Assembly: GCF_049366555.1 (NCBI RefSeq)
Contig: NZ_JBMMGT010000001.1
Coordinates: 59,053 to 123,052, forward strand
Reading direction: 5' to 3'
Length of the DNA: 64,000 nucleotides
Source: Avibacterium volantium_A
GTDB lineage: Bacteria > Pseudomonadota > Gammaproteobacteria > Enterobacterales > Pasteurellaceae
Below are positions 1-8,103 of the stretch, piece after piece. The translations under genes and the position numbers were made by a program. Under the pieces are notes generated by a model. It did no database searches and was not told the DNA's origin. It saw only the letters and a program-made list of their open reading frames with translations. Each line of letters starts with the position of its first letter. Position 1 is the stretch's first letter.

Positions 1-739
1 CGCCATTTGCATCATATAAGGCTCGCCCTGCGGATTGTTTACCCACGGCGTGAATGGCGTCCACATAATCTTGCAAATATCTATCCGCATCTTCCATTGT
101 CATTGCAGCTTCGCCGAGCATATCAAAGGAAAAACAATAGCCCATTTTTTCTCTTGTCGTAATATTTTTTAGGGCTTTTTCCATTGTTTCGCCAGTAACA
201 AATTGCTCACCTAAAATCCCCATTGCTTTTTCAATGGCTTTTTTCATCACAGGCGCAGAAAGGCGAGAGAAACTTCTCATTAATGCAGAAGAAAGGGCTT
301 CTTCATCTAAACTGGCACTGATTTTATTGCCAAGCATTAAACCTAGGCTTGCGGCGTTGGTAAATAGCGAGCCTGATTTTTTCAAATGGGATTGCCAGTT
401 ACCCTGTTGAAGTTTATCGTTGATTAAATCATAACGGGTTTGCACGTCGGGAATACGCAACAAGGCTTCCGCCAAGCACATCAAGGCAATGCCTTCATCA
501 CAGCCTAAAGAAAACTCGTGCATCAAGGCATCAACGCCATAATGTTTCTGTTTTTTACTACGGATTTTGCCGATTAACTCTCGGGCGACTTGTTCAATGG
601 AAGATTCTTGCTGTGGGGTGAAATCTAAGGTTTGGACTAATAGACTTACTGCGGGCTGCTCTGGGCAATCATAATGCGCGCTGATAATTTTACGAAGTTC
701 GGGTTCTACGGTGGGTAGGGGAGAGTATTGATAGTTCAT
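1..739 (-). CDS. putA: Bifunctional proline dehydrogenase / L-glutamate-gamma-semialdehyde dehydrogenase PutA, N-terminal part
   Basis: The visible 246 residues are the N-terminal part of PutA, which oxidises proline to glutamate at the inner membrane in two steps (FAD-dependent, then NAD-dependent). Sequence signs are the segments EGIALMCLAEALLRIPD, GNWQSHLKKSGSLF and FSFDMLGEAAMT, which line up with the PutA arm and start of the proline dehydrogenase barrel. The gene runs off the left edge, so the dehydrogenase halves are not seen. The start at 739 has GGAG six bases upstream; another in-frame ATG lies at 751. The protein begins directly at the arm region, so the ribbon-helix-helix DNA-binding domain of the E. 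coli trifunctional PutA is absent and this form should not be a self-repressor. A CRP-like site lies about 95 bases upstream. Confidence 0.9.
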   Translation of the reverse strand, partial: MNYQYSPLPTVEPELRKIISAHYDCPEQPAVSLLVQTLDFTPQQESSIEQVARELIGKIRSKKQKHYGVDALMHEFSLGCDEGIALMCLAEALLRIPDVQTRYDLINDKLQQGNWQSHLKKSGSLFTNAASLGLMLGNKISASLDEEALSSALMRSFSRLSAPVMKKAIEKAMGILGEQFVTGETMEKALKNITTREKMGYCFSFDMLGEAAMTMEDADRYLQDYVDAIHAVGKQSAGRALYDANG

Positions 740-833
740 AAGATGCTCCATATAAAATTTGGCTTTATTTGTTAATGGAATGTTAAGGATTGTAATGAAA
801 TTTTGAAAAGAAAAAATATGAAATATTGAGAAA

Positions 834-849
834 TGTGATGAAGTTCAAA
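834..849. promoter_or_regulatory. Possible CRP site upstream of putA
   Basis: TGTGA-N6-TCAAA matches nine of ten bases of the CRP half-sites TGTGA-N6-TCACA. It sits about 95 bases before the putA start. Catabolite control of proline use is known in other gammaproteobacteria; the link here is inference. Confidence 0.4.
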
Positions 850-942
850 AAATAGTCTTTAATGTAGCAATATTATTTGCCCAGAAACATCATAAAACAA
901 AAGTGCGGTGCTTTTTTGGGGAGTTTTTATGGAATTAGGTGA

Positions 943-968
943 AAAAAAAGCCCTTCAAAGAAGGGCTG
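943..968 (-). terminator. Rho-independent terminator, leftward
   Basis: Stem AGCCCTTC/GAAGGGCT with a 3-base loop. Read on the minus strand it is followed by a run of eight T. It lies downstream of a first terminator behind trhP, so it is either a back-up or ends a short leader transcript. Confidence 0.7.
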
Positions 969-1084
969 AAAATATTTGGAGTCATACTTTTTAGGGTATG
1001 GCGGCATTATACAAGGAAAAATGTAATTTGCAACATTTTATTAACAAATTTGTAATAATTTATTAAAGTTTAAACCAAGCCAAG

Positions 1085-1109
1085 AAAAAGGCGAGCTAAC
1101 TCGCTCGCC
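1085..1109 (-). terminator. trhP terminator
   Basis: Stem GGCGAGC/GCTCGCC with a 6-base loop, followed on the minus strand by TTTTT, starting about 12 bases after the trhP stop codon. Confidence 0.8.
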
Positions 1110-1120
1110 AAGTGATGTGA

Positions 1121-2491
1121 TTATTTGCTTTCTGCGTGCGGATTGCGCGTATTGGCGTTCACCAAGTTTCGCATTAGCAAGGCATAGTCTAAATCCAAAT
1201 CTTCTGGTACATCTAAGAAAACAAAATGTCCGTCCCCTAGCGCTGCTTCTACTTCTTCCCCTTTGCGATTTAGCATACGTTCAATTTTGAACACGATATT
1301 GCCTTTTGGTGTCATTAATTCCACTTCGTCACCAAGTAAGAATTTATTTTTTACCGCCACTTCGGCCAAGCCCTCTTTACGCACACCGGTAAATTCGCCG
1401 ACAAATTGCTGACGCTCAGAAATGCTATAACCATAGTCGTAGTTTTGGTATTCATCGTGGGTGTGGCGGCGTAAAAAACCCTCGGTATAACCACGGTGAG
1501 CAAGGCTTTCTAGCGTGTCCATCAGGCTTTCATCAAATGGTTTGCCCGCTGCGGCATCATCAATGGCTTTGCGGTACACCTGTGCGGTTCTTGCACAATA
1601 GTAGAAAGATTTAGTGCGCCCTTCAATTTTTAGTGAATGAACCCCAATTTGTGTGAGTTTTTCAACGTGTTGCACGGCGCGCAGATCTTTTGAGTTCATA
1701 ATATAAGTGCCGTGTTCGTCCTCAAAGGCAGACATTTTTTCTTCTGGACGCTGGCTTTCTGCAAGTAAGAAGACTTTGTCCGTAGTTTGTCCTTCGCCCA
1801 AGGTTGGTGCAACATTTTTCACTGGGATTTCATTGCCAACAATGTTGCCCACTTCATCTTCCTTGCCTTCTTCCACCGAATATTCCCAACGGCACGCATT
1901 GGTGCAAGTGCCTTGGTTGGGATCACGCTTGTTGATGTAACCTGAAAGCAAACAACGCCCTGAATAGGCCATACATAACGCACCGTGGACGAAAATTTCA
2001 ATTTCCATATCGGGCACTTGTTGACGAATTTCAGCAATTTCATCAATGGAAAGCTCGCGGGACAAAATCACGCGGGTTAAGCCCATTTGCTTCCAAAATT
2101 TCACCGTCGCCCAGTTCACCGCATTGGCTTGCACAGAAAGGTGAATATCCATTTCAGGGAAATGCTCTCGCACCAACATAATTAGCCCCGGATCGGACAT
2201 AATTAACGCGTCAGGCTTCATTTCTACCACAGGCTGAAGATCTTTGATAAAGGTTTTTAATTTGGAGTTGTGCGGTGCAATATTCACCACCACATAGAAT
2301 TTTTTGCCGAGGGCGTGGGCTTCATCAATCCCAATTTTCAAATTGGCGTGGTTAAATTCATTGTTGCGCACACGCAAGCTATAACGTGGCTGTCCTGCAT
2401 AAACGGCATCAGCGCCATAAGCAAAGGCATAGCGCATATTTTTTAACGAACCTGCGGGTGAAAGCAGTTCGGGTTTGAATGTGGTTGTCAT
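1121..2491 (-). CDS. trhP: tRNA uridine hydroxylation protein TrhP (peptidase U32 family, YegQ)
   Basis: A 456-residue U32-family protein, near-collinear with E. coli YegQ/TrhP, which takes part in prephenate-dependent 5-hydroxylation of uridine 34 in tRNAs and is not thought to be a true protease. The segment PELLSPAGSLKNMRYAFAYG opens the barrel. The U32 signature with clustered cysteines is present around residues 168-200 (HGALCMAYSGRC, then CTNACRWE). The C-terminal third carries the small beta-barrel domain typical of the longer U32 members. Length equals the family norm. It is monocistronic between two terminator regions, on the same strand as putA and the DUF945 gene. Confidence 0.9.
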   Translation of the reverse strand: MTTTFKPELLSPAGSLKNMRYAFAYGADAVYAGQPRYSLRVRNNEFNHANLKIGIDEAHALGKKFYVVVNIAPHNSKLKTFIKDLQPVVEMKPDALIMSDPGLIMLVREHFPEMDIHLSVQANAVNWATVKFWKQMGLTRVILSRELSIDEIAEIRQQVPDMEIEIFVHGALCMAYSGRCLLSGYINKRDPNQGTCTNACRWEYSVEEGKEDEVGNIVGNEIPVKNVAPTLGEGQTTDKVFLLAESQRPEEKMSAFEDEHGTYIMNSKDLRAVQHVEKLTQIGVHSLKIEGRTKSFYYCARTAQVYRKAIDDAAAGKPFDESLMDTLESLAHRGYTEGFLRRHTHDEYQNYDYGYSISERQQFVGEFTGVRKEGLAEVAVKNKFLLGDEVELMTPKGNIVFKIERMLNRKGEEVEAALGDGHFVFLDVPEDLDLDYALLMRNLVNANTRNPHAESK

Positions 2492-2596
2492 AAATTTCTC
2501 TTTGTGTCTGATTACAAGTCAGGCATTCACTCAAGGTAAATGCGTAAAGGCGGTTATTGTAGGGGGATTTTGTGATTTGTAAAGTAAAGAGAGAAA

Positions 2597-2635
2597 AAGT
2601 GCGGTGGAAATTTTGTGAATTTTTTCACCGCACTT
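2597..2635 (-). terminator. Uptake-signal pair terminator behind the DUF945 gene
   Basis: Inverted uptake signals AAGTGCGGTG and CACCGCACTT form a 10-bp stem; on the minus strand T residues follow. It lies 12 bases past the stop codon of the DUF945 gene at 2647-4677. Confidence 0.75.
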
Positions 2636-2646
2636 AATAAAGGCAA

Positions 2647-4677
2647 TTATTGTTGTTCTGGGGCTAAATTTTCCCCATTGGTTGGAGGGAATATTTCGCC
2701 ATTAATCCAAGTTTGTTCCCCTTCTTTTTTTATTTCAATGGTGTAATTATCACCATTTTCTTTTAAATAAGGATTAAGTTGCCCTTCAGGATTAACCCAA
2801 TCATTAATTAATGACCACGAAGTTGAGTTTTTATCTTTCAATAAATTCTCTTTAAATAATTTATTGGCAAAGGCGAAAGAAAGATCAATGTTTGTATTTT
2901 TCCATTTTTCTAATAATAAAGCGAAAGATCTTTTATCTTTTTGATCTTCTAATATCCCTGATTTTAAGCTGAGTTTTCCTTCAAATGGGGTCAGCGATGT
3001 AGAAGGGTAGGTATCTATTTCACCATTTATTTTTGCCTGTTCAATATTAATAGCGATATTTTTGATTGGTTGATAAATGATTAAGTCAGTATAATCATTG
3101 ACACTAAGATATTTAGTGCAAGCTGCTTGATAGATAAGGTTATTACAAATATTTAAAGGAATAATTGAACCTACATTTGTTGCTGTAAATGGAAGGCTAA
3201 TTTTTCCATTTTTTAATTGGAACTGATCTTTTTTATTCACATAGCTTGCTAGGGTAAGCTCAATGTTCTCATTATTTTGCTTATCTTCAGAAACAACGCC
3301 ACTTGCTCCGATTTCTATTCCTTTAAGTTCGATATTATCACCTAAAGTCAATTCATCTATTTTAAATAGCACCTCTTGGGATTGATTATAATCCTGTGAA
3401 AGCGTTTTTAAGTGGGTAATAAAAGTATTTTTCTCTTTTTCTAATGAGGTATTTTCTTGTTTTTTTTCTGATGGTTTGATTTTTGAAAAAATCTGAATAT
3501 TTGATTTTAACAATTCAAGTTGCGTGGCAAGATTAACATTTTTATTATTGCCTTCAAATTGTATGCCTTTGATTTTAAAAGGTTTGTTTTCTTCTTTGCT
3601 TTGACTAGATTTTAATGCGAAAGCATAGTTGCTTTGTACTTGTGATAAGTCAGAAAAATTTCCTTTGAAGGAAGAAGAGAAGTTATCAAAAGAAATCTCT
3701 TTATCTTTTTCTTTATGTGCTAAGGTTAAATTTTCAAAATTAAAGCTGACTTCACTTTCTTTATTTTTAAATAGTAAGTCCAAAGACTGATTGATAATTT
3801 CCGCCGTGTTTAGCTCATTTTTATTGTTGAGCAGATGAAATAATTTTGCATAGCTAAGTTGATTTGGAATGTCTTTTTGAGCAAGTTGGAATGCTACATT
3901 TTTAAACTGAATTTCAGCGTGTTTAGGATTCTTATCTGTAATAGTTATCCCATCAGTGTTTATTTTAGTGTTTAAGTTGTAATTTCTACCAGATAAAGAT
4001 TTATCTAAATTATAATCTAATTTTTGTAGTTTGATATTTGTATTATCCCCATTTAAGAAATAAATATCACCGTCTTTAAGTTGAAGGGAAACATTTTCAA
4101 TATCATATTGATTATCATCAATAGGGATAAGCGTAGCACTCGCAGTTAAATCGTTAATTTTTGAGTTTGCATCATAATTAAAGCCAGATAAATGGCTTTG
4201 AATTTCCATTAGATGACTTTTAGGTTCAAAATTTAGCTCTATTACTAAAGATTGTGATTTGTTAGCAAGATCGCGAAATTGGGTGTCAATATTTGATTGG
4301 AAATAATCTCCAATAACAGAAAATTTACTGGTGATATTATTTTTATCAATAGTAACTTTAAAATTTTTATTTAATTCTTTTACAAAACTTGGGATAAGGG
4401 CAGAATCTGCAAGCACCGCAAAAGGAAGTGCGGTGAGTTTTGTTTGAATAATTTCGCTAGACGTGTTGGATTCATCATTAGAAAGTTTGAGAATAAGCTC
4501 GCGACTGAAGAAATTTTTCTTTTGCTCAAGCACGTCCAACTGAAATTTATCTTGCAGTGAATAAGGGAATTTTTGCAGAATTTGATCAATTTTATGATTG
4601 GTGTAAATTTGCGCGCCTAAAGCTAATGTGGCAGCAATCAAGGATAGTGAACCAACAATTTTTACTTTTTTATTCAT
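2647..4677 (-). CDS. DUF945 (YdgA-like) family protein, long form
   Basis: A 676-residue protein with an N-terminal signal anchor (about residues 5-22, hydrophobic after MNKKVK) and a long, probably periplasmic, beta-rich body without recognisable catalytic motifs. The pattern just after the anchor (YTNHKIDQILQKFPYSLQDKFQLDVLE) and the general layout match DUF945/YdgA proteins, whose function is not established. It is clearly longer than E. coli YdgA (about 500 residues). The DNA is AT-rich. A second DUF945 gene lies at 5897-7273 on the other side of metF, so the two look like diverged paralogues. No partner gene is co-directional within the same transcript. Confidence 0.65.
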   Translation of the reverse strand: MNKKVKIVGSLSLIAATLALGAQIYTNHKIDQILQKFPYSLQDKFQLDVLEQKKNFFSRELILKLSNDESNTSSEIIQTKLTALPFAVLADSALIPSFVKELNKNFKVTIDKNNITSKFSVIGDYFQSNIDTQFRDLANKSQSLVIELNFEPKSHLMEIQSHLSGFNYDANSKINDLTASATLIPIDDNQYDIENVSLQLKDGDIYFLNGDNTNIKLQKLDYNLDKSLSGRNYNLNTKINTDGITITDKNPKHAEIQFKNVAFQLAQKDIPNQLSYAKLFHLLNNKNELNTAEIINQSLDLLFKNKESEVSFNFENLTLAHKEKDKEISFDNFSSSFKGNFSDLSQVQSNYAFALKSSQSKEENKPFKIKGIQFEGNNKNVNLATQLELLKSNIQIFSKIKPSEKKQENTSLEKEKNTFITHLKTLSQDYNQSQEVLFKIDELTLGDNIELKGIEIGASGVVSEDKQNNENIELTLASYVNKKDQFQLKNGKISLPFTATNVGSIIPLNICNNLIYQAACTKYLSVNDYTDLIIYQPIKNIAINIEQAKINGEIDTYPSTSLTPFEGKLSLKSGILEDQKDKRSFALLLEKWKNTNIDLSFAFANKLFKENLLKDKNSTSWSLINDWVNPEGQLNPYLKENGDNYTIEIKKEGEQTWINGEIFPPTNGENLAPEQQ

Positions 4678-4787
4678 AGACTTTCCTAACTTTAGGGATT
4701 GATTTTTCAGAAGTATAGCGGATTTATAAGCGAGCGATAAGAGCTTTGCTATGAATTTGTTTCATAAAATAATGAAATTTTTTGAAA

Positions 4788-4816
4788 TTGACACAGCACC
4801 CTTTTATCTTTAATGT
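4788..4816 (+). promoter_or_regulatory. Putative metF promoter
   Basis: A perfect TTGACA (4788-4793) with a weak -10 (TAATGT, 4811-4816) after a 17-base spacer. It lies 50 bases upstream of the chosen metF start and argues against a start at 4782. Confidence 0.4.
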
Positions 4817-4827
4817 TATAGCCGTAC

Positions 4828-4843
4828 AGCAGTCTAAACGGAT
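4828..4843 (+). promoter_or_regulatory. Possible tandem MetJ box
   Basis: AGCAGTCT followed directly by AAACGGAT matches the tandem AGACGTCT consensus at 6/8 and 5/8 positions. It sits between the putative promoter and metF, the expected place for MetJ repression by S-adenosylmethionine. The match is weak and the assignment is inference. Confidence 0.3.
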
Positions 4844-4865
4844 AAAAATACAGAGGAAGAAGCCT

Positions 4866-5747
4866 ATGAGCTATGCAAAAGAAATTGATACATTAAACAA
4901 CCACTTATCAGGCATTAACGGCAACATCAACGTGTCTTTTGAGTTTTTCCCACCAAAAAATGAAAATATGGAAAAAATTCTATGGGATTCCATTCATCGT
5001 TTAAAAGTGCTAAAACCGAAATTCGTTTCCGTCACCTATGGGGCAAATTCAGGGGAGCGTGATCGCACTCACAGTGTGGTAAAACATATTAAACAAGAAA
5101 CAGGATTAGAAGCAGCCCCACACTTAACAGGAATTGACGCCACGCCAGAAGAACTGAAAAAAATTGCCCAAGATTATTGGGATAGTGGTATTCGCCGCAT
5201 TGTGGCGTTGCGCGGTGATGAGCCTGCTGGATATGATAAAAAGCCTTTTTATGCGTCAGATTTAGTAGAATTATTACGTTCCGTGGCTGATTTTGATATT
5301 TCCGTGGCGGCATACCCTGAAGTGCACCCCGAAGCAAAATCTGCTCAAGCGGATTTAATCAATTTAAAACGCAAAATTGATGCAGGTGCAAATCACGTTA
5401 TTACTCAATTTTTCTTTGATATTGACAGCTATTTACGTTTCCGTGATCGCTGTGCTTCTATCGGTATTGATGCGGAGATTGTGCCGGGGATCTTGCCTGT
5501 TACCAATTTCAAACAGTTGCAAAAAATGGCGGCGATTACTAATGTGAAAATTCCAGCGTGGATGGCAAAAATGTATGAAGGATTGGAGAACGACCAAACC
5601 ACTAGAAACCTTGTTGCGGCGAGCATCGCAATGGATATGGTGCGCGTACTTTCTCGTGAAGGGGTGAAAGATTTCCACTTCTACACGCTCAACCGTAGCG
5701 AACTCACTTACGCCATTTGCCACACACTTGGCGTGCGTCCAGAATAA
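4866..5747 (+). CDS. metF: 5,10-methylenetetrahydrofolate reductase
   Basis: MetF reduces 5,10-methylene-THF to 5-methyl-THF with NADH and FAD, supplying the methyl group for methionine synthesis in the cytoplasm. The 293-residue protein has the family blocks SFEFFPPKNENME, KPKFVSVTYGANSGERDRT, RRIVALRGD, ISVAAYPEVHPEA and FHFYTLNRSELTYAICHTLGVRP at the C-terminus. The start at 4866 (MSYAKEI) agrees with Haemophilus MetF; the in-frame upstream extension to 4782 overlaps the promoter. It is a single-gene unit ended by a strong hairpin at 5758. Confidence 0.95.
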   Translation: MSYAKEIDTLNNHLSGINGNINVSFEFFPPKNENMEKILWDSIHRLKVLKPKFVSVTYGANSGERDRTHSVVKHIKQETGLEAAPHLTGIDATPEELKKIAQDYWDSGIRRIVALRGDEPAGYDKKPFYASDLVELLRSVADFDISVAAYPEVHPEAKSAQADLINLKRKIDAGANHVITQFFFDIDSYLRFRDRCASIGIDAEIVPGILPVTNFKQLQKMAAITNVKIPAWMAKMYEGLENDQTTRNLVAASIAMDMVRVLSREGVKDFHFYTLNRSELTYAICHTLGVRPE

Positions 5748-5757
5748 TTCATTAAAC

Positions 5758-5783
5758 AAAAATGGGGGAGAGCCCCATTTTTG
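5758..5783 (+). terminator. metF terminator
   Basis: Stem AAAAATGGGG/CCCCATTTTT with a short purine loop, 10 bases after the metF stop codon. Confidence 0.85.
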
Positions 5784-5896
5784 CTTTCAATATAAAAATT
5801 TTCTAAAAAAGCACCGCACTTTATTTTCCTACTATCTTTTGCGATTTACGGCTAATTATGCTATTTTTCTGCAAATTTTATTTAAAAGGAAATGTA

Positions 5897-7273
5897 ATGA
5901 AAAAATCAGTTTTATCAGTTGGGTTAATCGCCATTCTTGGCGGTGCTTGGTGCGGCGGTGCGTGGTACACAGGAAAAATCGCCGAACAAAAATATATCGA
6001 CTACATTCAATTAAGCAATCAGCAGTTACAGCAATCCTTCGCTGATACTGGCTATTCCGTACAAATTAAAGATGCCGTTTTAGATCGTGGTTTTTTTAGT
6101 TCTGATGTACGTTATCAACTTGAAATAAAAGGTGAGGACTTAAATGGAACGATTCCTTTTGTAGGGAAAATTCACCACGGACCTATCACTTTAAATGACT
6201 TTTCTTTTGCGCTATTTTCTGCGGATACAGAAGTAGAAAAAACGCAAGATACCCAAGCCTATTTCGTTGCCAATGGCAAAAATCCATTAAGAACAGTCAC
6301 AACAATGAGCTATGGTCAAGAGATTAAAGGGAAAGTTTATTCCGATGTGGCTCATAAAACGGCTGATCAAGTTGAAATGGCTTGGAATTTAGACGGAAAA
6401 TTTGACGTTGATCAGCAGGGCTATGGAAAATCTGAAATTGATGTAAGTAAGTTTTCTTTAATTATTGATGATAAAGATCGTTTACTGATAGAAAATTTAA
6501 AAGGTAAAGGACATATTTTACCAACGCAATGGAAAAATATTTATCAAGGTGATACAGATGTTTCAATTGAAAAAATATCCTTGCACAAAGCTGAAAATAA
6601 TCTCGATCTTGTGTTAGATAACATTGATATTGAAAATAAAATCAATGAGAAAAATGGCTTTATTGATACGAACTTTGATTATACTGTTAAAAATATCTTA
6701 GTTGATAATAAAGTGCTTACGGGATTAAAATTCAAAGGTGCAGTAAATCATATTTTAGGCGATGCGGTAAATCGCTTAAATGAACTTGATGAAAGTGATT
6801 TCAATAATGATAAGGTTCTTAGCCAAATACAAAAAGAAATTTTAGCCAACCAACCTGTGCTAGATATTGATAAACTTGAGCTTTTCAATGATAAAGGCAA
6901 AGCTTTTGATGCTGAAGTAAAAATTGCTTTAAGCCAAGCGTTTCAGAGTGCATTAGAAAATGAAAAAGTTTTCGATGCCTTCGATAGCTTTAAAATCAGT
7001 GCGGAATCAGAGAAAAAAGCGTTAGTTCAATTCGTTAAAAATATCTTTGCAATAAACCCAAGAACACAACAGGTATCCGAGCAAGAAGTTGAAAATATAG
7101 TTGAGCAATATCTCACAGAAATGCGAAGCAATAATTTCCTTATGTTAAAAGATGATCAAGCTAACTTTAAAATTTTGTTAGATAAAGATAAGCAAAAATT
7201 AATTTTTAACAATCAAGAAATGTCAGAGAATGATATGAAAATGGCAATTATGCTATTGATGATGGCTTACTAA
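5897..7273 (+). CDS. DUF945 (YdgA-like) family protein
   Basis: A 458-residue protein. The ATG at 5897 has AAAGGA at good spacing and starts a signal anchor (MKKSVLSVGLIAILGGAW), so it is preferred over the longer frame from 5858. The segment AEQKYIDYIQ, then VLDRGFFSSDVRYQLEI, is typical of DUF945/YdgA proteins: a membrane-anchored, periplasmic beta-rich protein of unknown role. The length is close to E. coli YdgA. Together with the gene at 2647-4677 it brackets metF. The C-terminal end is short and methionine-rich (MKMAIMLLMMAY). A terminator follows at 7296. Confidence 0.7.
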   Translation: MKKSVLSVGLIAILGGAWCGGAWYTGKIAEQKYIDYIQLSNQQLQQSFADTGYSVQIKDAVLDRGFFSSDVRYQLEIKGEDLNGTIPFVGKIHHGPITLNDFSFALFSADTEVEKTQDTQAYFVANGKNPLRTVTTMSYGQEIKGKVYSDVAHKTADQVEMAWNLDGKFDVDQQGYGKSEIDVSKFSLIIDDKDRLLIENLKGKGHILPTQWKNIYQGDTDVSIEKISLHKAENNLDLVLDNIDIENKINEKNGFIDTNFDYTVKNILVDNKVLTGLKFKGAVNHILGDAVNRLNELDESDFNNDKVLSQIQKEILANQPVLDIDKLELFNDKGKAFDAEVKIALSQAFQSALENEKVFDAFDSFKISAESEKKALVQFVKNIFAINPRTQQVSEQEVENIVEQYLTEMRSNNFLMLKDDQANFKILLDKDKQKLIFNNQEMSENDMKMAIMLLMMAY

Positions 7274-7295
7274 TATCATTTTTATTAACTTTCAA

Positions 7296-7328
7296 GCCAC
7301 TTAACGAATAATTAAGTGGCTTTATTTT
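7296..7328 (+). terminator. Terminator of the second DUF945 gene
   Basis: Stem GCCACTTAA/TTAAGTGGC followed by TTTATTTT. Confidence 0.85.
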
Positions 7329-7391
7329 CAGCAAAAATAACTTATCAAATTTGAATAAATTCTATTTTAAGAAAAATTCTTAATTTTTCCC

Positions 7392-7420
7392 TTGACAGTA
7401 TGTTGAAATAACGTTAGAAA
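7392..7420 (+). promoter_or_regulatory. Promoter of the pxp operon
   Basis: TTGACA (7392-7397), a 17-base spacer, then TAGAAA (7415-7420), about 30 bases before the first gene. Good sigma-70 geometry. Confidence 0.55.
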
Positions 7421-7452
7421 AATAACATCTCATTAACAAGCGAGGGTTATGT

Positions 7453-8103
7453 ATGCTAACTTTTTCCTTAACCAGTGAACGCTCTCTTCTTTGTTCTTTA
7501 CCGCCCCCTGCGGAGCTACAAAAGCAACAACGTATTTGGCTTGTTGCAGAACAAATGCGTCAGCAGCCCAATGTGCAAGAAGTGGTGGTAGGAATGAACA
7601 ATTTCACCCTGTTTTATCATTTTGACACAAATCCCACCGCACTTGAGCAACAAGCCTTACATTATTGGCAACAAAGCGAACAGCAAACAGAAACACGCCA
7701 AAGCCGATTAATTGAAATCCCCGTGCATTATGGTGGTGAATTTGGCGAAGATTTATTTGATGTAGCAAAATTTCATCACACCACGCCTGAAGAAATTATC
7801 CGCCGCCACACCGCCCCTACTTACACCGTTTTTATGATGGGCTTTCAGCCGGGCTTTCCTTATTTAGGCGGCTTACCTGAGAATTTGCATACGCCAAGAC
7901 GAGAACAGCCAAGAACCAAAGTTCCCGCAGGTTCAGTGGGCATTGGTGGCAGTCAAACTGGCGTTTATCCATTCACTTCACCAGGTGGCTGGCAATTACT
8001 TGGCAGAACGGAAATGCCATTATTTGATATTCGCCAAGAGCCGCCAGTGTTGTTAATGGCTGGCGATAACGTAAAATTTGTGGCGGAGAGTATAACCCTA
8101 TGA
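7453..8103 (+). CDS. pxpB: 5-oxoprolinase subunit PxpB (KipI family)
   Basis: One of three subunits of the ATP-dependent prokaryotic 5-oxoprolinase, which opens 5-oxoproline (pyroglutamate) to glutamate in the cytoplasm. The 216-residue protein has the KipI/allophanate-hydrolase subunit-1 blocks IPVHYGGEFGEDL, TYTVFMMGFQPGFPYLGGL, TPRREQPRTKVPAGSVGIGG and the C-terminal GGWQLLGRTEMPLFD. The start has GAGGG six bases upstream; an out-of-frame ATG lies four bases before it. The stop overlaps the start of pxpC (ATGA), implying coupled translation. The next three genes complete the operon. Confidence 0.93.
   Translation: MLTFSLTSERSLLCSLPPPAELQKQQRIWLVAEQMRQQPNVQEVVVGMNNFTLFYHFDTNPTALEQQALHYWQQSEQQTETRQSRLIEIPVHYGGEFGEDLFDVAKFHHTTPEEIIRRHTAPTYTVFMMGFQPGFPYLGGLPENLHTPRREQPRTKVPAGSVGIGGSQTGVYPFTSPGGWQLLGRTEMPLFDIRQEPPVLLMAGDNVKFVAESITL

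Larger units (their letters stand above)
740..1120. other. Intergenic region between trhP and putA
   Basis: This 381-base gap holds a CRP-like palindrome (834-849), an uptake signal (901-910) and two hairpin terminators reading leftward (943-968 and 1085-1109). No coding sequence is convincing here. The putA promoter should lie between about 760 and 940, but no clear -35/-10 pair stands out. Confidence 0.6.

Noticed and set aside
2597..2635. Inverted repeats as mobile or CRISPR-like repeats
   Set aside because: The repeated unit is the Pasteurellaceae uptake signal; spacing is irregular and there are no spacers or cas genes.
4782..4865. N-terminal extension of MetF from 4782
   Set aside because: The added residues have no counterpart in MetF, and the stretch contains the likely promoter and operator.
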